Part shown: positions 8,009 to 16,230 of the stretch, one piece after another
Position numbering within the stretch: the first letter of the stretch is position 1
Layout: each line of letters starts with the position of its first letter
Origin: Streptococcus porcinus
GTDB taxonomy: Bacteria; Bacillota; Bacilli; Lactobacillales; Streptococcaceae
DNA length: 64,000 nucleotides
Reading direction: 5' to 3'
Assembly (NCBI RefSeq): GCF_900475415.1
Contig: NZ_LS483388.1
Location: 668,001 to 732,000, forward strand
The notes under the pieces: model-generated
Told to the model about the DNA's origin: nothing
What the model saw: only the letters and a program-made list of their open reading frames with translations
The model's database searches: none
Translations under genes and position numbers: made by a program

Positions 8009-8015
8009 TCTTTTC

Positions 8016-8049
8016 TTGTGATAACTTTTCCAAGTCCATCTTGTTATCA
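8016..8049 (+). promoter_or_regulatory. Operator-like dyad, copy 1 of an ICE repeat
   Basis: TTGTGATAACTTTTCCAA at 8016-8033 also occurs at 16231-16248. In both copies TGATAAC is followed 17 bp later by its inverse GTTATC. It precedes the membrane-anchored conjugation gene at 8087. Confidence 0.55.
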
Positions 8050-8086
8050 TGGTGCTATCTTATGGAAAAAGGAGATAGCACTAGTG

Positions 8087-8725
8087 ATGTTAAATAAAAT
8101 GAAGGCTCGGCTATTTATTGGTTTAGGAGGTCTAGCTGTGACTAGCTTTATTGTGATGATGGGTTACACCATTGGTTCTCAGTCTGTAACCAATCACACG
8201 CAGAAACAAATCCAGTCTGAGGCTCAAAAATTACTGACCAAAGAGAAAGAAAAAGAGAAGGCAAGTGTCCTCTCTGATGAGTTAGTCAAGGAATTTCTCA
8301 CCCAATACTATACTAAGGAAAAGCTAGGCGAGAATAACAACCGTATTAAACCCTATATGACAGATTCTGCCTTTAAGGAAGAGGTATCTCGTCAAGAAGA
8401 TTCCATTAACCAAGTCTATAAAGACTATATGTTGGATTATCGCTTGGAGTCTGCCAATATCTATGTCAATACAGAAGAAAATGAAGCTTTTGCGGAAGTG
8501 TCTTATCAGGTTGTTTACGTGTCAGATGTCAGTGATAAGGCTCAGAGAAGTACACAGACAGAAACAAGAACTCTTAAACTATCTTATGCCAAATTGTCAG
8601 ATAAACTCCTTGTCAATCAGGTAACCATTTGGAATGGGAAGCTAGGGGACTTGAAAGAGTCTTCAGATGAAGTAAATTCAAGCATTCCAAAGATTCAAGG
8701 CACTACTACAAGTGAGACCAACTAG
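8087..8725 (+). CDS. Membrane-anchored ICE protein, possibly TcpC/VirB8-like
   Basis: A 212-aa protein with one N-terminal transmembrane helix (ARLFIGLGGLAVTSFIVMMGYTIG, about residues 6-29), a charged linker (KLLTKEKEKEKAS) and a C-terminal alpha/beta domain with repeated beta strands (NIYVNTEENEAFAEVSYQVVYVS) that look NTF2-like, as in TcpC or VirB8 conjugation proteins. Family membership is not certain. AAAGGAG lies 12 nt upstream of the ATG at 8087; a GTG at 8084 is also possible. It follows the operator-like dyad and ends at a terminator. Probably part of the conjugation machinery at the cell envelope. Confidence 0.6.
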   Translation: MLNKMKARLFIGLGGLAVTSFIVMMGYTIGSQSVTNHTQKQIQSEAQKLLTKEKEKEKASVLSDELVKEFLTQYYTKEKLGENNNRIKPYMTDSAFKEEVSRQEDSINQVYKDYMLDYRLESANIYVNTEENEAFAEVSYQVVYVSDVSDKAQRSTQTETRTLKLSYAKLSDKLLVNQVTIWNGKLGDLKESSDEVNSSIPKIQGTTTSETN

Positions 8726-8752
8726 CAGGAGTTCATCTTCTGCTTTTTTTTG
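8724..8752 (+). terminator. Terminator after the membrane-anchored ICE gene
   Basis: AGCAG (8724-8728) pairs with CTGCT (8740-8744) with extra base pairs inside, followed by eight T residues. The next gene starts 14 nt later with its own ribosome site, so termination may be partial. Confidence 0.7.
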
Positions 8753-8765
8753 ATAAGGAGATGAG

Positions 8766-9854
8766 ATGACTAGAATTGAAAGAATGAAACAAAAGGCGAT
8801 TTTAGATGTGGCAGAAAGTCTAGGTTATTCTTTTAAACGACTATCAGGGCAAGTCTATGAACATCCAGAACACGATTCTTTTAGGATTTTTGCGGATACC
8901 AATACTTTCAAATGGTTTTCACGTGACATCCAAGGAGATGTGATTGATTTTGTTCAATTAGTGACAGGAGTGTCTTTTAAAAAAGCCCTGTCTTACCTTG
9001 AAACTGGAGACTTTGAACAAACTAAGATCGTCGAAGAGACTTACCAACCCTTTCGTTATTATCTAAGAGAAGAACCATTTGACCAAGCACGGATATACCT
9101 GAATGACATTCGTGGTCTAAGTGATGACACTATCAATGCTTTTGGCAGACAAGGTCTATTAGCACAGGCCCATTACCAGACAAAGACCTTTCAAGAATCA
9201 GTCCTTGTCTTTAAGAGTTACAATCATCAGGGGCAATTAGAAGGGGCAAGTCTTCAAGGACTTGTCAAAAATGGTCAGAGACATGTTCGAGGTTACCTCA
9301 AAAAAATCATGAAAGACTCTCATGGATATGTGGGAATGAGCTTTGATATTGGAAAACCGAAACGTCTTATCTTTTGTGAATCGGTAATTGATATGATGAG
9401 TTATTATCAACTCCATCAGAAGCAGTTATCAGATGTGCGTTTAGTTTCTATGGAAGGTCTAAAACTCTCTGTGATTGCGTATCAGTCATTACGATTAGCA
9501 GCTGAGGAACTGGGCAAACTTGCTTTTTTAGATACTGTCAAACCAAGTCGATTAACGCATTACCTTCATGCTATACAAGAGACGACTACTTTCTTTCAGA
9601 CGCACACAGGGTTATTAACCTTAGCTGTTGATAATGATGAAGCAGGGCGAGACTTTTGTCAGAAATTATCTGATAAAGGACTTCCCATTGAAACAGACTT
9701 ACCACCATTACAGGAACTGGAAACTAAAGCAGATTGGAACGATATTGTGAAAGGTCATAGTAATCATTCTTTAAAGGACATGATACAATCTGCCAAGTTA
9801 CAAGTTATCCGAAGCAATTCTCCGCCTAGAAAAAATACCGCTTTAGAATTGTGA
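8766..9854 (+). CDS. Toprim/DUF3991-domain protein (LtrC-like)
   Basis: A 362-aa protein. The N-terminal part resembles a primase-type CHC2-less zinc-free fold (HPEHDSFRIFADTNTFKWFSRDIQGDVIDFVQLV), followed by the DUF3991 segment (YLNDIRGLSDDTINAFGRQGLL) and a toprim domain with CESVIDMMSYYQL and the LAVDNDEAGRDF motif holding the acidic DxD-like residues. Proteins of this kind (LtrC and relatives) are standard in Gram-positive conjugative elements and are thought to act as primases or in DNA processing after transfer. AAGGAG precedes the ATG. It is likely co-transcribed with the small genes downstream. Confidence 0.75.
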   Translation: MTRIERMKQKAILDVAESLGYSFKRLSGQVYEHPEHDSFRIFADTNTFKWFSRDIQGDVIDFVQLVTGVSFKKALSYLETGDFEQTKIVEETYQPFRYYLREEPFDQARIYLNDIRGLSDDTINAFGRQGLLAQAHYQTKTFQESVLVFKSYNHQGQLEGASLQGLVKNGQRHVRGYLKKIMKDSHGYVGMSFDIGKPKRLIFCESVIDMMSYYQLHQKQLSDVRLVSMEGLKLSVIAYQSLRLAAEELGKLAFLDTVKPSRLTHYLHAIQETTTFFQTHTGLLTLAVDNDEAGRDFCQKLSDKGLPIETDLPPLQELETKADWNDIVKGHSNHSLKDMIQSAKLQVIRSNSPPRKNTALEL

Positions 9855-9907
9855 TAACAAAATCAAGTTTCTTAGCTTAATCTAGAAAGTGATAAGGAGG
9901 ACACCCT

Positions 9908-10135
9908 ATGAGTGTGATTGAACGCCTAGCCGAAAGAGTAGCTAGGCAAGAGGAAAAAGTTGCGAAAGAAACGGAAAAATTAGAAACCTATCGCAGTCAA
10001 TTACAAACAGCGATGTATCAAGCCTTTATCAAACGCCAACAAAATAGTCCCTGGACGTTTGATGAAGCATTGACGCAAGCCTTTGGCCAATATGAACAAG
10101 AACTAAAACCATCAGATAATAGAAATGAGGAATAA
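9908..10135 (+). CDS. Small coiled-coil ICE protein, unknown function
   Basis: A 75-aa, charged, helical protein (IERLAERVARQEEKVAKETEKLETYRSQL) with an amphipathic coiled-coil first half. AAGGAGG lies just upstream of the ATG. It is separated from the next gene by 3 nt. Small proteins of this sort occupy the same place in related ICEs; no function is known to me. Confidence 0.6.
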   Translation: MSVIERLAERVARQEEKVAKETEKLETYRSQLQTAMYQAFIKRQQNSPWTFDEALTQAFGQYEQELKPSDNRNEE

Positions 10136-10138
10136 CAC

Positions 10139-10534
10139 ATGACAAAAGATTGGACTTTTGACCAACCCTTAGATGATAACACACCGACATCTTCCACAGA
10201 AGAACGTGCGAAGATTGCGGCACTATTTCATAAAGAAAACCAAGAGGGCGCTGAAGACGTTGATTATGTGGCAGCCTTTGAAATGGAACAACAAAAGTCT
10301 AAAAATCAGATGGCTCCACAGCAAAAAACTCAAGAGCAATCCACACCAAAAGAGGTGTCCTCCTCAACCATTACAAACGACTACAAGAAACATCTAGCCG
10401 ATGTGATGGCTAAGAATAATGAGGACATTCGTCAAAGCCAGAAGAAAATTGAAGAGCTGCACCAGTTGATTGATGACAAAAATAAGCAAAATAAGAAATT
10501 ACAAGCCATTTCAGTAGCCATTGATGACTTGTAA
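10139..10534 (+). CDS. ICE protein of unknown function (DUF5945-like)
   Basis: A 131-aa hydrophilic protein with a low-complexity Gln/Thr/Ser-rich middle (MAPQQKTQEQSTPKEVSSS) and a C-terminal coiled coil (NEDIRQSQKKIEELHQLIDD). It resembles a family I recall as DUF5945 in streptococcal ICEs; the name is unverified. It sits 3 nt after the preceding small gene and ends at a terminator. Probably intracellular; function unknown. Confidence 0.6.
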   Translation: MTKDWTFDQPLDDNTPTSSTEERAKIAALFHKENQEGAEDVDYVAAFEMEQQKSKNQMAPQQKTQEQSTPKEVSSSTITNDYKKHLADVMAKNNEDIRQSQKKIEELHQLIDDKNKQNKKLQAISVAIDDL

Positions 10535-10539
10535 GTATA

Positions 10540-10565
10540 AGCAGTCCTCACAAGGGCTGCTTTTT
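10540..10565 (+). terminator. Terminator after the DUF5945-like gene
   Basis: AGCAGTCCT (10540-10548) pairs with AGGGCTGCT (10553-10561) and is followed by TTTTT. It overlaps the leader of the next small gene, which starts at 10579. Confidence 0.75.
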
Positions 10566-10578
10566 ATGGGGAAAGAAG

Positions 10579-10860
10579 ATGAAGTTATTCAAAAAGCAAA
10601 CGCATAACCAAGATAGTTTTAAACGACTCATTCATCGCTTATCAGGAATGTCTGAAGCCGACTTACATAAGGTCAACCAATTATTGGATGTCGTTTTTGA
10701 CGCTACAAGTCAAACTAACCGAGATGAAAAAATGTCTCCTAAAACTATACCAAAGGAGCCTGTATTAGATGAGACCATTACTGAAGCTAAGAATACACTG
10801 AAGACTGAGCAACTTGAAAAGCGGATAGAGCAGTTTAGGCAGGCGAAGAAACCGAAATAA
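10579..10860 (+). CDS. Small ICE protein of unknown function
   Basis: A 93-aa basic, helical protein (starts MKLFKKQTHNQDSFKRLIHRL, ends EQFRQAKKPK). A GGGAAAGAAG ribosome-like site precedes the ATG. No domain is recognised. It is located between a terminator and a small recombinase-like gene with its own putative -10 element, so it may be transcribed by read-through. Confidence 0.5.
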   Translation: MKLFKKQTHNQDSFKRLIHRLSGMSEADLHKVNQLLDVVFDATSQTNRDEKMSPKTIPKEPVLDETITEAKNTLKTEQLEKRIEQFRQAKKPK

Positions 10861-10953
10861 ATTTTCAACTGTTTAATCAATCATTTTGTGTAATTGAGCT
10901 GTTAAAATGGTCAGTACATGTTATAATAGTTTCAAAGTATAGGAGGTGTGGGG

Positions 10954-11304
10954 ATGAAAACGTGTGTAGGCTATGTTAGATATTCAGTTGATGTTCCTCA
11001 TATGATTGAGAAACAAAAAGAGATATTAGTGGAGCGGGCTTCTCAGCTTCAGTTAGAACTGTTAGCTATTTATTGTGAAGTGATTGGCGATACTCAGCCT
11101 ATACAAGATAGGCCAGAAATGACTAAAGCAATCAAAGACATTGAGAAAGCTAATGCCGATTATCTTTTAGTGACAAATGCTAATAGAGTGACTAGATCTG
11201 ACTTGGGTGTAGTTATTTTGGAAGAGACTATTTTAAAACCACTTGGTGCAAAGTTATTTGTCTGCAATGAAGCAAATGTCATCATAGATAGGACTATTAA
11301 ATAG
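10954..11304 (+). CDS. Stand-alone serine recombinase N-terminal domain protein
   Basis: A 116-aa protein that corresponds to the resolvase catalytic fold only. It keeps YVRYS (catalytic serine at residue 11), the TQPIQDRPEMTKAIKDIE segment and NANRVTRSDLG, which matches the conserved dRxsR arginine motif. It has neither the long E-helix nor any DNA-binding domain. It may be a decoy, a regulator or an accessory to the large serine recombinases in this window. AGGAGG lies 7 nt before the ATG at 10954, and TATAAT at 10923 gives a promoter -10. A hairpin terminator follows. Confidence 0.6.
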   Translation: MKTCVGYVRYSVDVPHMIEKQKEILVERASQLQLELLAIYCEVIGDTQPIQDRPEMTKAIKDIEKANADYLLVTNANRVTRSDLGVVILEETILKPLGAKLFVCNEANVIIDRTIK

Positions 11305-11316
11305 GTGTCTTAAAAT

Positions 11317-11353
11317 AAAAAGGAGCAGTCATTTTATTTGACTTGCTCCTTTT
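11317..11353. terminator. Bidirectional terminator
   Basis: AAAAGGAGCA (11317-11326) pairs with TGCTCCTTTT (11344-11353). It separates the plus-strand recombinase-like gene from the minus-strand SOS operon. Confidence 0.8.
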
Positions 11354-11359
11354 ATGCTG

Positions 11360-11647
11360 TTACTTCGAAATGGATTTTTGATACACATATTTTTTTGTCA
11401 ATTTACTATCATTTAGGTTTTCTATGTCAAAGATGAAATAATGATCACGATTGTCTTTAGCATTTTCTTTATTGAGCTTGAAATAGTTTTTAGCAGATTT
11501 CGCCATTGCCAACATGATATCATCTGTTAGAAAAGTCAATGGGGTATCAAGTGCTGAGTAGCGATAGAAGTCACTTTCAAATTTTCGGTAATTATCGCTG
11601 AAGTAGTCCATCTGCAATTCGTTTTTATAAAAGTCAAGCTGATTCAT
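11360..11647 (-). CDS. Small protein of unknown function (DUF5960-like)
   Basis: A 95-aa protein, the last gene of the repressor-UmuC operon. The ATG at 11647 is preceded by GAGGAGG at good spacing, so it is preferred to the longer frame from 11662. It overlaps the end of the YolD-like gene by 14 bases, a sign of translational coupling. It has an acidic, aromatic-rich sequence (FYKNELQMDYFSDNYRKFESDFYRYSAL) and resembles a family I recall as DUF5960. A role in the SOS-type module is suggested only by the operon. Confidence 0.6.
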   Translation of the reverse strand: MNQLDFYKNELQMDYFSDNYRKFESDFYRYSALDTPLTFLTDDIMLAMAKSAKNYFKLNKENAKDNRDHYFIFDIENLNDSKLTKKYVYQKSISK

Positions 11648-12002
11648 GGTAGGCCTCCTCAACTAATGTGATAGCTATAATATCTTCTAAAGCGATAGCG
11701 ATATGTCCGTCATTGGTTTTTAGAATGACCTCCTTTGTTGAAAGAGTCGGAATGGTTCCGATAATAGTTTGATAGTCATTTTTCTGTTTTCTAGTCACCT
11801 GTATGGTCAATTGATTAGCGTAACTCTGACTGAGTAATATTAATTTTTGATTCAGCGATAGGTCAGAAAGGTAGCTGACTTGCTTATTATCATCTGATAA
11901 GGCAGAGGTATGTTCCGATAAAAAGAACCCCATCCACTTTTGCATGTTAACGTCTTGATAGTCTCTTGCGGATTGAAATGGTAAGTATGATCGGTCAATC
12001 AT
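11634..12002 (-). CDS. YolD-like protein
   Basis: A 122-aa protein with the YolD-like layout: short N-terminal DRSYLPFQSARDYQD, a WMGFFLSEHTSAL segment, then beta strands QLTIQVTRKQKNDYQTIIGTI and a GHIAIALEDIIAITL end. YolD-like proteins are encoded beside Y-family polymerases in many Firmicutes plasmids and ICEs, and are thought to act as a UmuD substitute or partner. It overlaps the polymerase gene by 4 bases (ATGA type) and the following gene by 14 bases. Confidence 0.8.
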   Translation of the reverse strand: MIDRSYLPFQSARDYQDVNMQKWMGFFLSEHTSALSDDNKQVSYLSDLSLNQKLILLSQSYANQLTIQVTRKQKNDYQTIIGTIPTLSTKEVILKTNDGHIAIALEDIIAITLVEEAYHESA

Positions 12003-13417
12003 TGTAATCCCTCCAAGCCACCTGCTGAGTGGCCTCCTATTAGTTTACTTCTTGCAATATTCCTGGAACTGTCTAAGAGGGCAGTTCCTTTTTGAACCGC
12101 TAAAAAACCGAATTGGTCTCTAATATGGTCAATAGTTTGTTGTAACCTTTCTTCTTTTTCGGTTGCTTCGATATCATCAAATAATGAGATTAAGGCATAA
12201 CTTTCATCAACAAAGCCTGAGTAATTGACTGCAATACCCCGAACGGCTCCTGACGTGTATTTTTTACGAAAAAGCGTTAATACGGTATCGGTAAGCAGTC
12301 GTGTATGATTAGTGGGTTCTATCTTCATTTGAGCGTTGATTGGCTGTTTCATTTCTGTTTTAGAGTAGGTCACAAAGATGGAAACAATAGTAGCTTTCTG
12401 ATGTTCTCGCCTCATTCGGATGGCAACTTGTTCAGCCATTTCACTAAGAACAATCTCAATATCACGCTGTTTGACATAGTCACGAGGTAGCACCTGAGAG
12501 TTGCCTAGCCCGTGTGACTTTGGTTTATAGGGTTGATGAACATTACTCTCGTCAACACCGTTAGCATGAAACCACAACTGGACTCCAACCTTTCCAAATT
12601 CTTTTTTCAATCGATCAGGATTGCTATTGGCTAGTTCCTTGATAGAGGTAATCCCTAGTTTGTGAAGGCGTTTCTCTGTTCTAGAACCGATCCCCCAAAA
12701 ATCAGTTAGGTTAGGAATTGACCAAACTTTTGTTTCTACATCTTCGTAGGACCAATTGGCACGCATAGTAGGTGTTCGTTTGGCTTCATTGTCTAGAGCA
12801 AGTTTGGCCAATAATGGGTTAGCGTTACTCATACCAATGGTAGAATAGATACCAGTCTTTTGCCAGATGTCATGTTGTAGTTTGGCAGAGACCACGTCTA
12901 ATTTTGCCTTTCTATCCATCTGTTTATCACTTACAAAGTAATTGAGCGAGGAGGTTAAATCAATAAACCCTTCATCAATGGAGTAGGGGAGAATATCTTC
13001 AGGAGCCGCATAATCTTGGAAAATGTGCTGAATATCAATATTCTTTTCGATATAGCGATCCATACGTGGTGGAACAATAAGCGTTCGCTTAGCCCAATGT
13101 TCAATATAGGAAACATAGGGTGGTGATATGTCTAAGCCTTGACGTTTAGCATTATAGTAGTCAAATTTTCTTGTGCTGATGTCAAAAGGTAAATCGTAGG
13201 CACGTCCAACATTATTTTTTCCAAAAACTTTTTTGAACATAGGAGAAGAGGCTAAAATTAACCCTCCAGCGTTATCAGCACGACTCATGACACAAAGAGA
13301 GGTATGGAGGGGATTCAATCCTCTATCCACACATTCAACTGAAGCATAGAACGATTTCATGTCAACGAAAGCTATATCAGACTGAGGTTCTCTTGAGTAA
13401 TCGATATAGCCCATCAT
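11999..13417 (-). CDS. Y-family DNA polymerase (UmuC-like)
   Basis: A 472-aa protein of the ImpB/MucB/SamB family. The catalytic palm has DMKSFYASVE (first acidic site and steric gate Tyr) and YSIDEGFIDLT (SIDE motif). The HhH/thumb region (FWGIGSRTEKRLHKLGITSIKELA) and the little-finger domain follow. It would copy past damaged bases and cause mutations when the element's SOS response is on. Two tandem ATG codons at 13417 and 13414 follow AAAGAGG; the first is used here. It is the third gene of a tight operon with an S24 repressor, a 44-aa ORF, and YolD-like and DUF5960-like genes. Confidence 0.92.
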   Translation of the reverse strand: MMGYIDYSREPQSDIAFVDMKSFYASVECVDRGLNPLHTSLCVMSRADNAGGLILASSPMFKKVFGKNNVGRAYDLPFDISTRKFDYYNAKRQGLDISPPYVSYIEHWAKRTLIVPPRMDRYIEKNIDIQHIFQDYAAPEDILPYSIDEGFIDLTSSLNYFVSDKQMDRKAKLDVVSAKLQHDIWQKTGIYSTIGMSNANPLLAKLALDNEAKRTPTMRANWSYEDVETKVWSIPNLTDFWGIGSRTEKRLHKLGITSIKELANSNPDRLKKEFGKVGVQLWFHANGVDESNVHQPYKPKSHGLGNSQVLPRDYVKQRDIEIVLSEMAEQVAIRMRREHQKATIVSIFVTYSKTEMKQPINAQMKIEPTNHTRLLTDTVLTLFRKKYTSGAVRGIAVNYSGFVDESYALISLFDDIEATEKEERLQQTIDHIRDQFGFLAVQKGTALLDSSRNIARSKLIGGHSAGGLEGLQ

Positions 13418-13418
13418 C

Positions 13419-13553
13419 TTAACCTCTTTTTAGTTCTTCTAATTGTTCCATGAGTTCTTGAATATGATCAGTAATATCATACTCTTTGAGATAGGGTGTA
13501 AAATAGATACGATTGTCCCTGAGATAAATCATTTCTTTAACATTAACTGTCAT
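13419..13553 (-). CDS. 44-aa protein between repressor and UmuC genes
   Basis: This short frame begins with an ATG that overlaps the repressor stop codon (ATGA at 13550-13553) and ends 1 base before the first UmuC start, so it fills the gap exactly. It encodes MTVNVKEMIYLRDNRIYFTP, then YLKEYDITDH and a helical tail rich in Glu/Leu (ELMEQLEELKRG). Tight coupling on both sides argues that it is translated. No family is recognised with confidence. Confidence 0.7.
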   Translation of the reverse strand: MTVNVKEMIYLRDNRIYFTPYLKEYDITDHIQELMEQLEELKRG

Positions 13554-14248
13554 GCTTGGGCTCCTATAACTGGCATAAAGTGACTCACAACAAGCCCTAC
13601 GATACGAGGATTGTCTTCATAAGGAATCCATTTATCAGGGTAGTTATCGTTGAGTGACACCATTCTAAAGCCATTTTCTTCTCGATAAAGTTTTTTAATA
13701 TAGACAGAATCATTCCAAGATAGGGCGTAGACTGCACCATCGTAATCAAAACCACTAGCACGAATAAGGGCTACTTCACCATCAAGATAGATGGGTTCCA
13801 TAGAATCTCCTTTAATCCAGGCGGCAATATCATAACCATACTGTTCTTCTTCAGCATAGACGGTCTCTGTCTCGTATTCCTCAAAGAGCGATTCCCCAAA
13901 ACCAGCAGAAAGTGAAACATCAGATAATACTTCCACAGCAAACAATGGAATAACATTATCATGTGATTCTTGCGCTTGAAGCAATCCTTCTGCATACTCA
14001 TCAACCTTTCCTTGATTTTCTGTAGAGAGTTGGAGATAGGTATTCACAATCTTGTATTCCGATTCAAAATAGGTTGTTGGAACATCAAGTATTCTTGCAA
14101 GGGCAGAAAGATTTTTTTGATTAGGAACAGATTTACCAGATTCCCATTTATTGTATGAAGCTCTATTGATTTTTAACAGATTAGCTAACTCTGATTGAGA
14201 ATACTGCTTTTCCATTCTAAGTTCTTTAAGACGGCTACCAGAAAACAT
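13550..14248 (-). CDS. XRE/S24 self-cleaving repressor (HdiR/LexA-like)
   Basis: A 232-aa protein. The N-terminal HTH_3 domain (LKELRMEKQYSQSELANLLKINRASYNKWESG) is joined to an S24 peptidase domain with Ser in IKGDSMEPIYLDGE and Lys in SVYIKKLYRE. SAGFGES contains an Ala-Gly pair at the expected self-cleavage site. Such repressors (HdiR in Lactococcus) are cleaved after RecA activation and release DNA-damage genes. A dyad between the promoter and start suggests autoregulation. It heads the operon with the UmuC-like polymerase. Confidence 0.9.
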   Translation of the reverse strand: MFSGSRLKELRMEKQYSQSELANLLKINRASYNKWESGKSVPNQKNLSALARILDVPTTYFESEYKIVNTYLQLSTENQGKVDEYAEGLLQAQESHDNVIPLFAVEVLSDVSLSAGFGESLFEEYETETVYAEEEQYGYDIAAWIKGDSMEPIYLDGEVALIRASGFDYDGAVYALSWNDSVYIKKLYREENGFRMVSLNDNYPDKWIPYEDNPRIVGLVVSHFMPVIGAQA

Positions 14249-14261
14249 AAATCAAAACCCC

Positions 14262-14309
14262 TGTTGCTTTATTATGCAACAATTATATCAAAATATTTTC
14301 AAGATGCAA
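14262..14309 (-). promoter_or_regulatory. Promoter and operator of the repressor-UmuC operon
   Basis: On the minus strand TTGCAT (14304-14309) and TATAAT (14282-14287) are 16 bp apart. Between the -10 and the start codon, TGTTGC (14276-14281 on the minus strand) is mirrored by GCAACA after 8 bp (14262-14267), a perfect 6-bp dyad suited to the S24 repressor. Confidence 0.65.
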
Positions 14310-14425
14310 GTAGTAGAGTTTTTTTAACACGAAATGTTTAACAAATATTTAGTAGTACTATTTTATTTGAAACAACAAAAAACAGAGATACGCTTCCTCT
14401 GTTTTTAGAATATATTGTATCGTAA

Positions 14426-16183
14426 TCAAAGATTTAAGAGATTGTATATAGGATATTCAATAAAACGTTCCCTTTGTTCATCGGAAAATTCATTTTCGAA
14501 TAAGTAGATTGCTTGATCTTTGTAGCCTAAAATACAATTTGTAGCAAATCTAATTTCTACTGAGTTGTGATTCATTAAAGAATGGAGATAGGAACTGTCT
14601 TTTTGTGTTAAATTATTTAAACGCTTTTTAATTTGTAGTAGATTGAGAATGTTATTTTCAGATTCATCCATATCTACAAGCTTTTGAGCAAATTTTAAAC
14701 AAAACTGCAAGGTATTTTGGTCGTGTTTAGAATCAGCGTAGTTTATTAGTTTTAATAGACCAAGATCCATATTTTCAATTTTACTTTCACTTGACAAATA
14801 TGATGAAAGATAATCAGAGATGTTAAAATTATCAATAAGTAGTAGCTGCTCTAATTCAACTGTTTCATATTTTGAAAATAACTGTTTATCTTTGTTGATT
14901 AGTACCATATCGTAATCACTAAAGTTATATAGTCTATAGCTTTTAGTTCCTTCGTTTTCTGGAATTAAAAATAGTAATACATGTACATTAGCAAATTGAA
15001 TGACTTGAGTAGGATTATAGTCTACACGATCTAGAGTTACCACTTGTTCATTTACGATACCATCATACAATAATTCAATTGTTCTAGCATCTTTTTGTGA
15101 CCAACCCGTATTGTCAAGGTCAGTAGAAATTTTAAGTTTGTCTACTAATTCTTTTAAACGTATGTTCGCATTAAACGCTTTTTTCAGAAAATTAAAATCA
15201 ATTTTAGCTATATTTTCATCACTAAACTCTAGTCTTTTTCTGTTTAAAATAATTCCTTTATTTTTTTGAAGCTCTATAATAAACTCTAATCCATCTAGTC
15301 TTTTTGAGAGAATATTTGAAAGTGAGTAATTAAGAGTTAGTGTTACTAAATCAGGTGTTTTTTGTATTTTTATCGAACAGCCATTATGAAAATCTATGGT
15401 GAAGTCATTCTTGGTTTCATAAGCAAAAGTTGTCTTATATACACGATCTTTTCCCTGAATTTGAACTAACATTTCTTTTTCTTCAAATATTTTTAAATTA
15501 GCAATATCGTCAATGAGAGGTTCAGGTATCATAGCTCCTTTAGGTTTGTAATAAAGATCTAACTCACCAGATATTGCATAATCAAGAATGTCTAGATAAT
15601 CCTTGCCAATAAATTTAAACTCTAAGTCTCCGTCAAATGATTCCAAATTTTCAAAGAGAGATTCTTGGCTCCTCCAATCAATATGAGCAAATCCTTTCTG
15701 ATATTTGCGTTTTTGAATAAAATTAAGAAATACAAAGTTTAACTTATCTTCATTGTTAGGGAGAGGTTTCATATGAATCGAAATATTCTTAATCTTTTTC
15801 TTTTTCTTGTCGCTGGCTAATAAAACTTTCTTAATGACCTTTGGGGTTAGTGAAGCATAAGTGACGGTAGGGATATCATCTTTTAAATACACTACAAAGT
15901 AGAGTACACCACCTTCTGTCAGATAATGCTCCAAATTATTCCTGTTTATTGAGTATCCAACATTTTCTTTATAATATTCATCCTTACCTTTTACTTGAAC
16001 TGGAATTCTCTCAACTAAATCAATATTTTGCTTTTTTATGTTTTTATAAAAATAGATATGACCGTCCCAGATGGGTTCTCTATCTCCTTCGGAAATTTCT
16101 CTGTTAATATGTTTAGATTTTTTTAATGCCAATTTCAAATAATCGACAGCATCTTCTTCAATTTGCTTAGATGATTTAACCAT
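14426..16183 (-). CDS. DUF4365-like putative nuclease-domain protein
   Basis: A 585-aa protein. The first about 150 residues look like the DUF4365 / restriction-endonuclease-like fold: an N-terminal helix KQIEEDAVDYLKLAL with Glu, then PIWDGHIYFY with Asp and RIPVQVKGKDEY with a Q-x-K motif, followed by NRNNLEHYLTEGGVLYFVVYL. This is the usual D...QxK order of such nucleases. The rest (residues 160-585) is unrecognised, mostly helical toward the end. It is a single-gene unit between the SOS operon and the mobilization region, a place where ICEs often carry defence genes. A defence or DNA-processing role is inferred. Confidence 0.6.
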   Translation of the reverse strand: MVKSSKQIEEDAVDYLKLALKKSKHINREISEGDREPIWDGHIYFYKNIKKQNIDLVERIPVQVKGKDEYYKENVGYSINRNNLEHYLTEGGVLYFVVYLKDDIPTVTYASLTPKVIKKVLLASDKKKKKIKNISIHMKPLPNNEDKLNFVFLNFIQKRKYQKGFAHIDWRSQESLFENLESFDGDLEFKFIGKDYLDILDYAISGELDLYYKPKGAMIPEPLIDDIANLKIFEEKEMLVQIQGKDRVYKTTFAYETKNDFTIDFHNGCSIKIQKTPDLVTLTLNYSLSNILSKRLDGLEFIIELQKNKGIILNRKRLEFSDENIAKIDFNFLKKAFNANIRLKELVDKLKISTDLDNTGWSQKDARTIELLYDGIVNEQVVTLDRVDYNPTQVIQFANVHVLLFLIPENEGTKSYRLYNFSDYDMVLINKDKQLFSKYETVELEQLLLIDNFNISDYLSSYLSSESKIENMDLGLLKLINYADSKHDQNTLQFCLKFAQKLVDMDESENNILNLLQIKKRLNNLTQKDSSYLHSLMNHNSVEIRFATNCILGYKDQAIYLFENEFSDEQRERFIEYPIYNLLNL

Positions 16184-16230
16184 GAATAACCTCTTGAATA
16201 AGTAATTTTATACTAACATTATACCAATTT

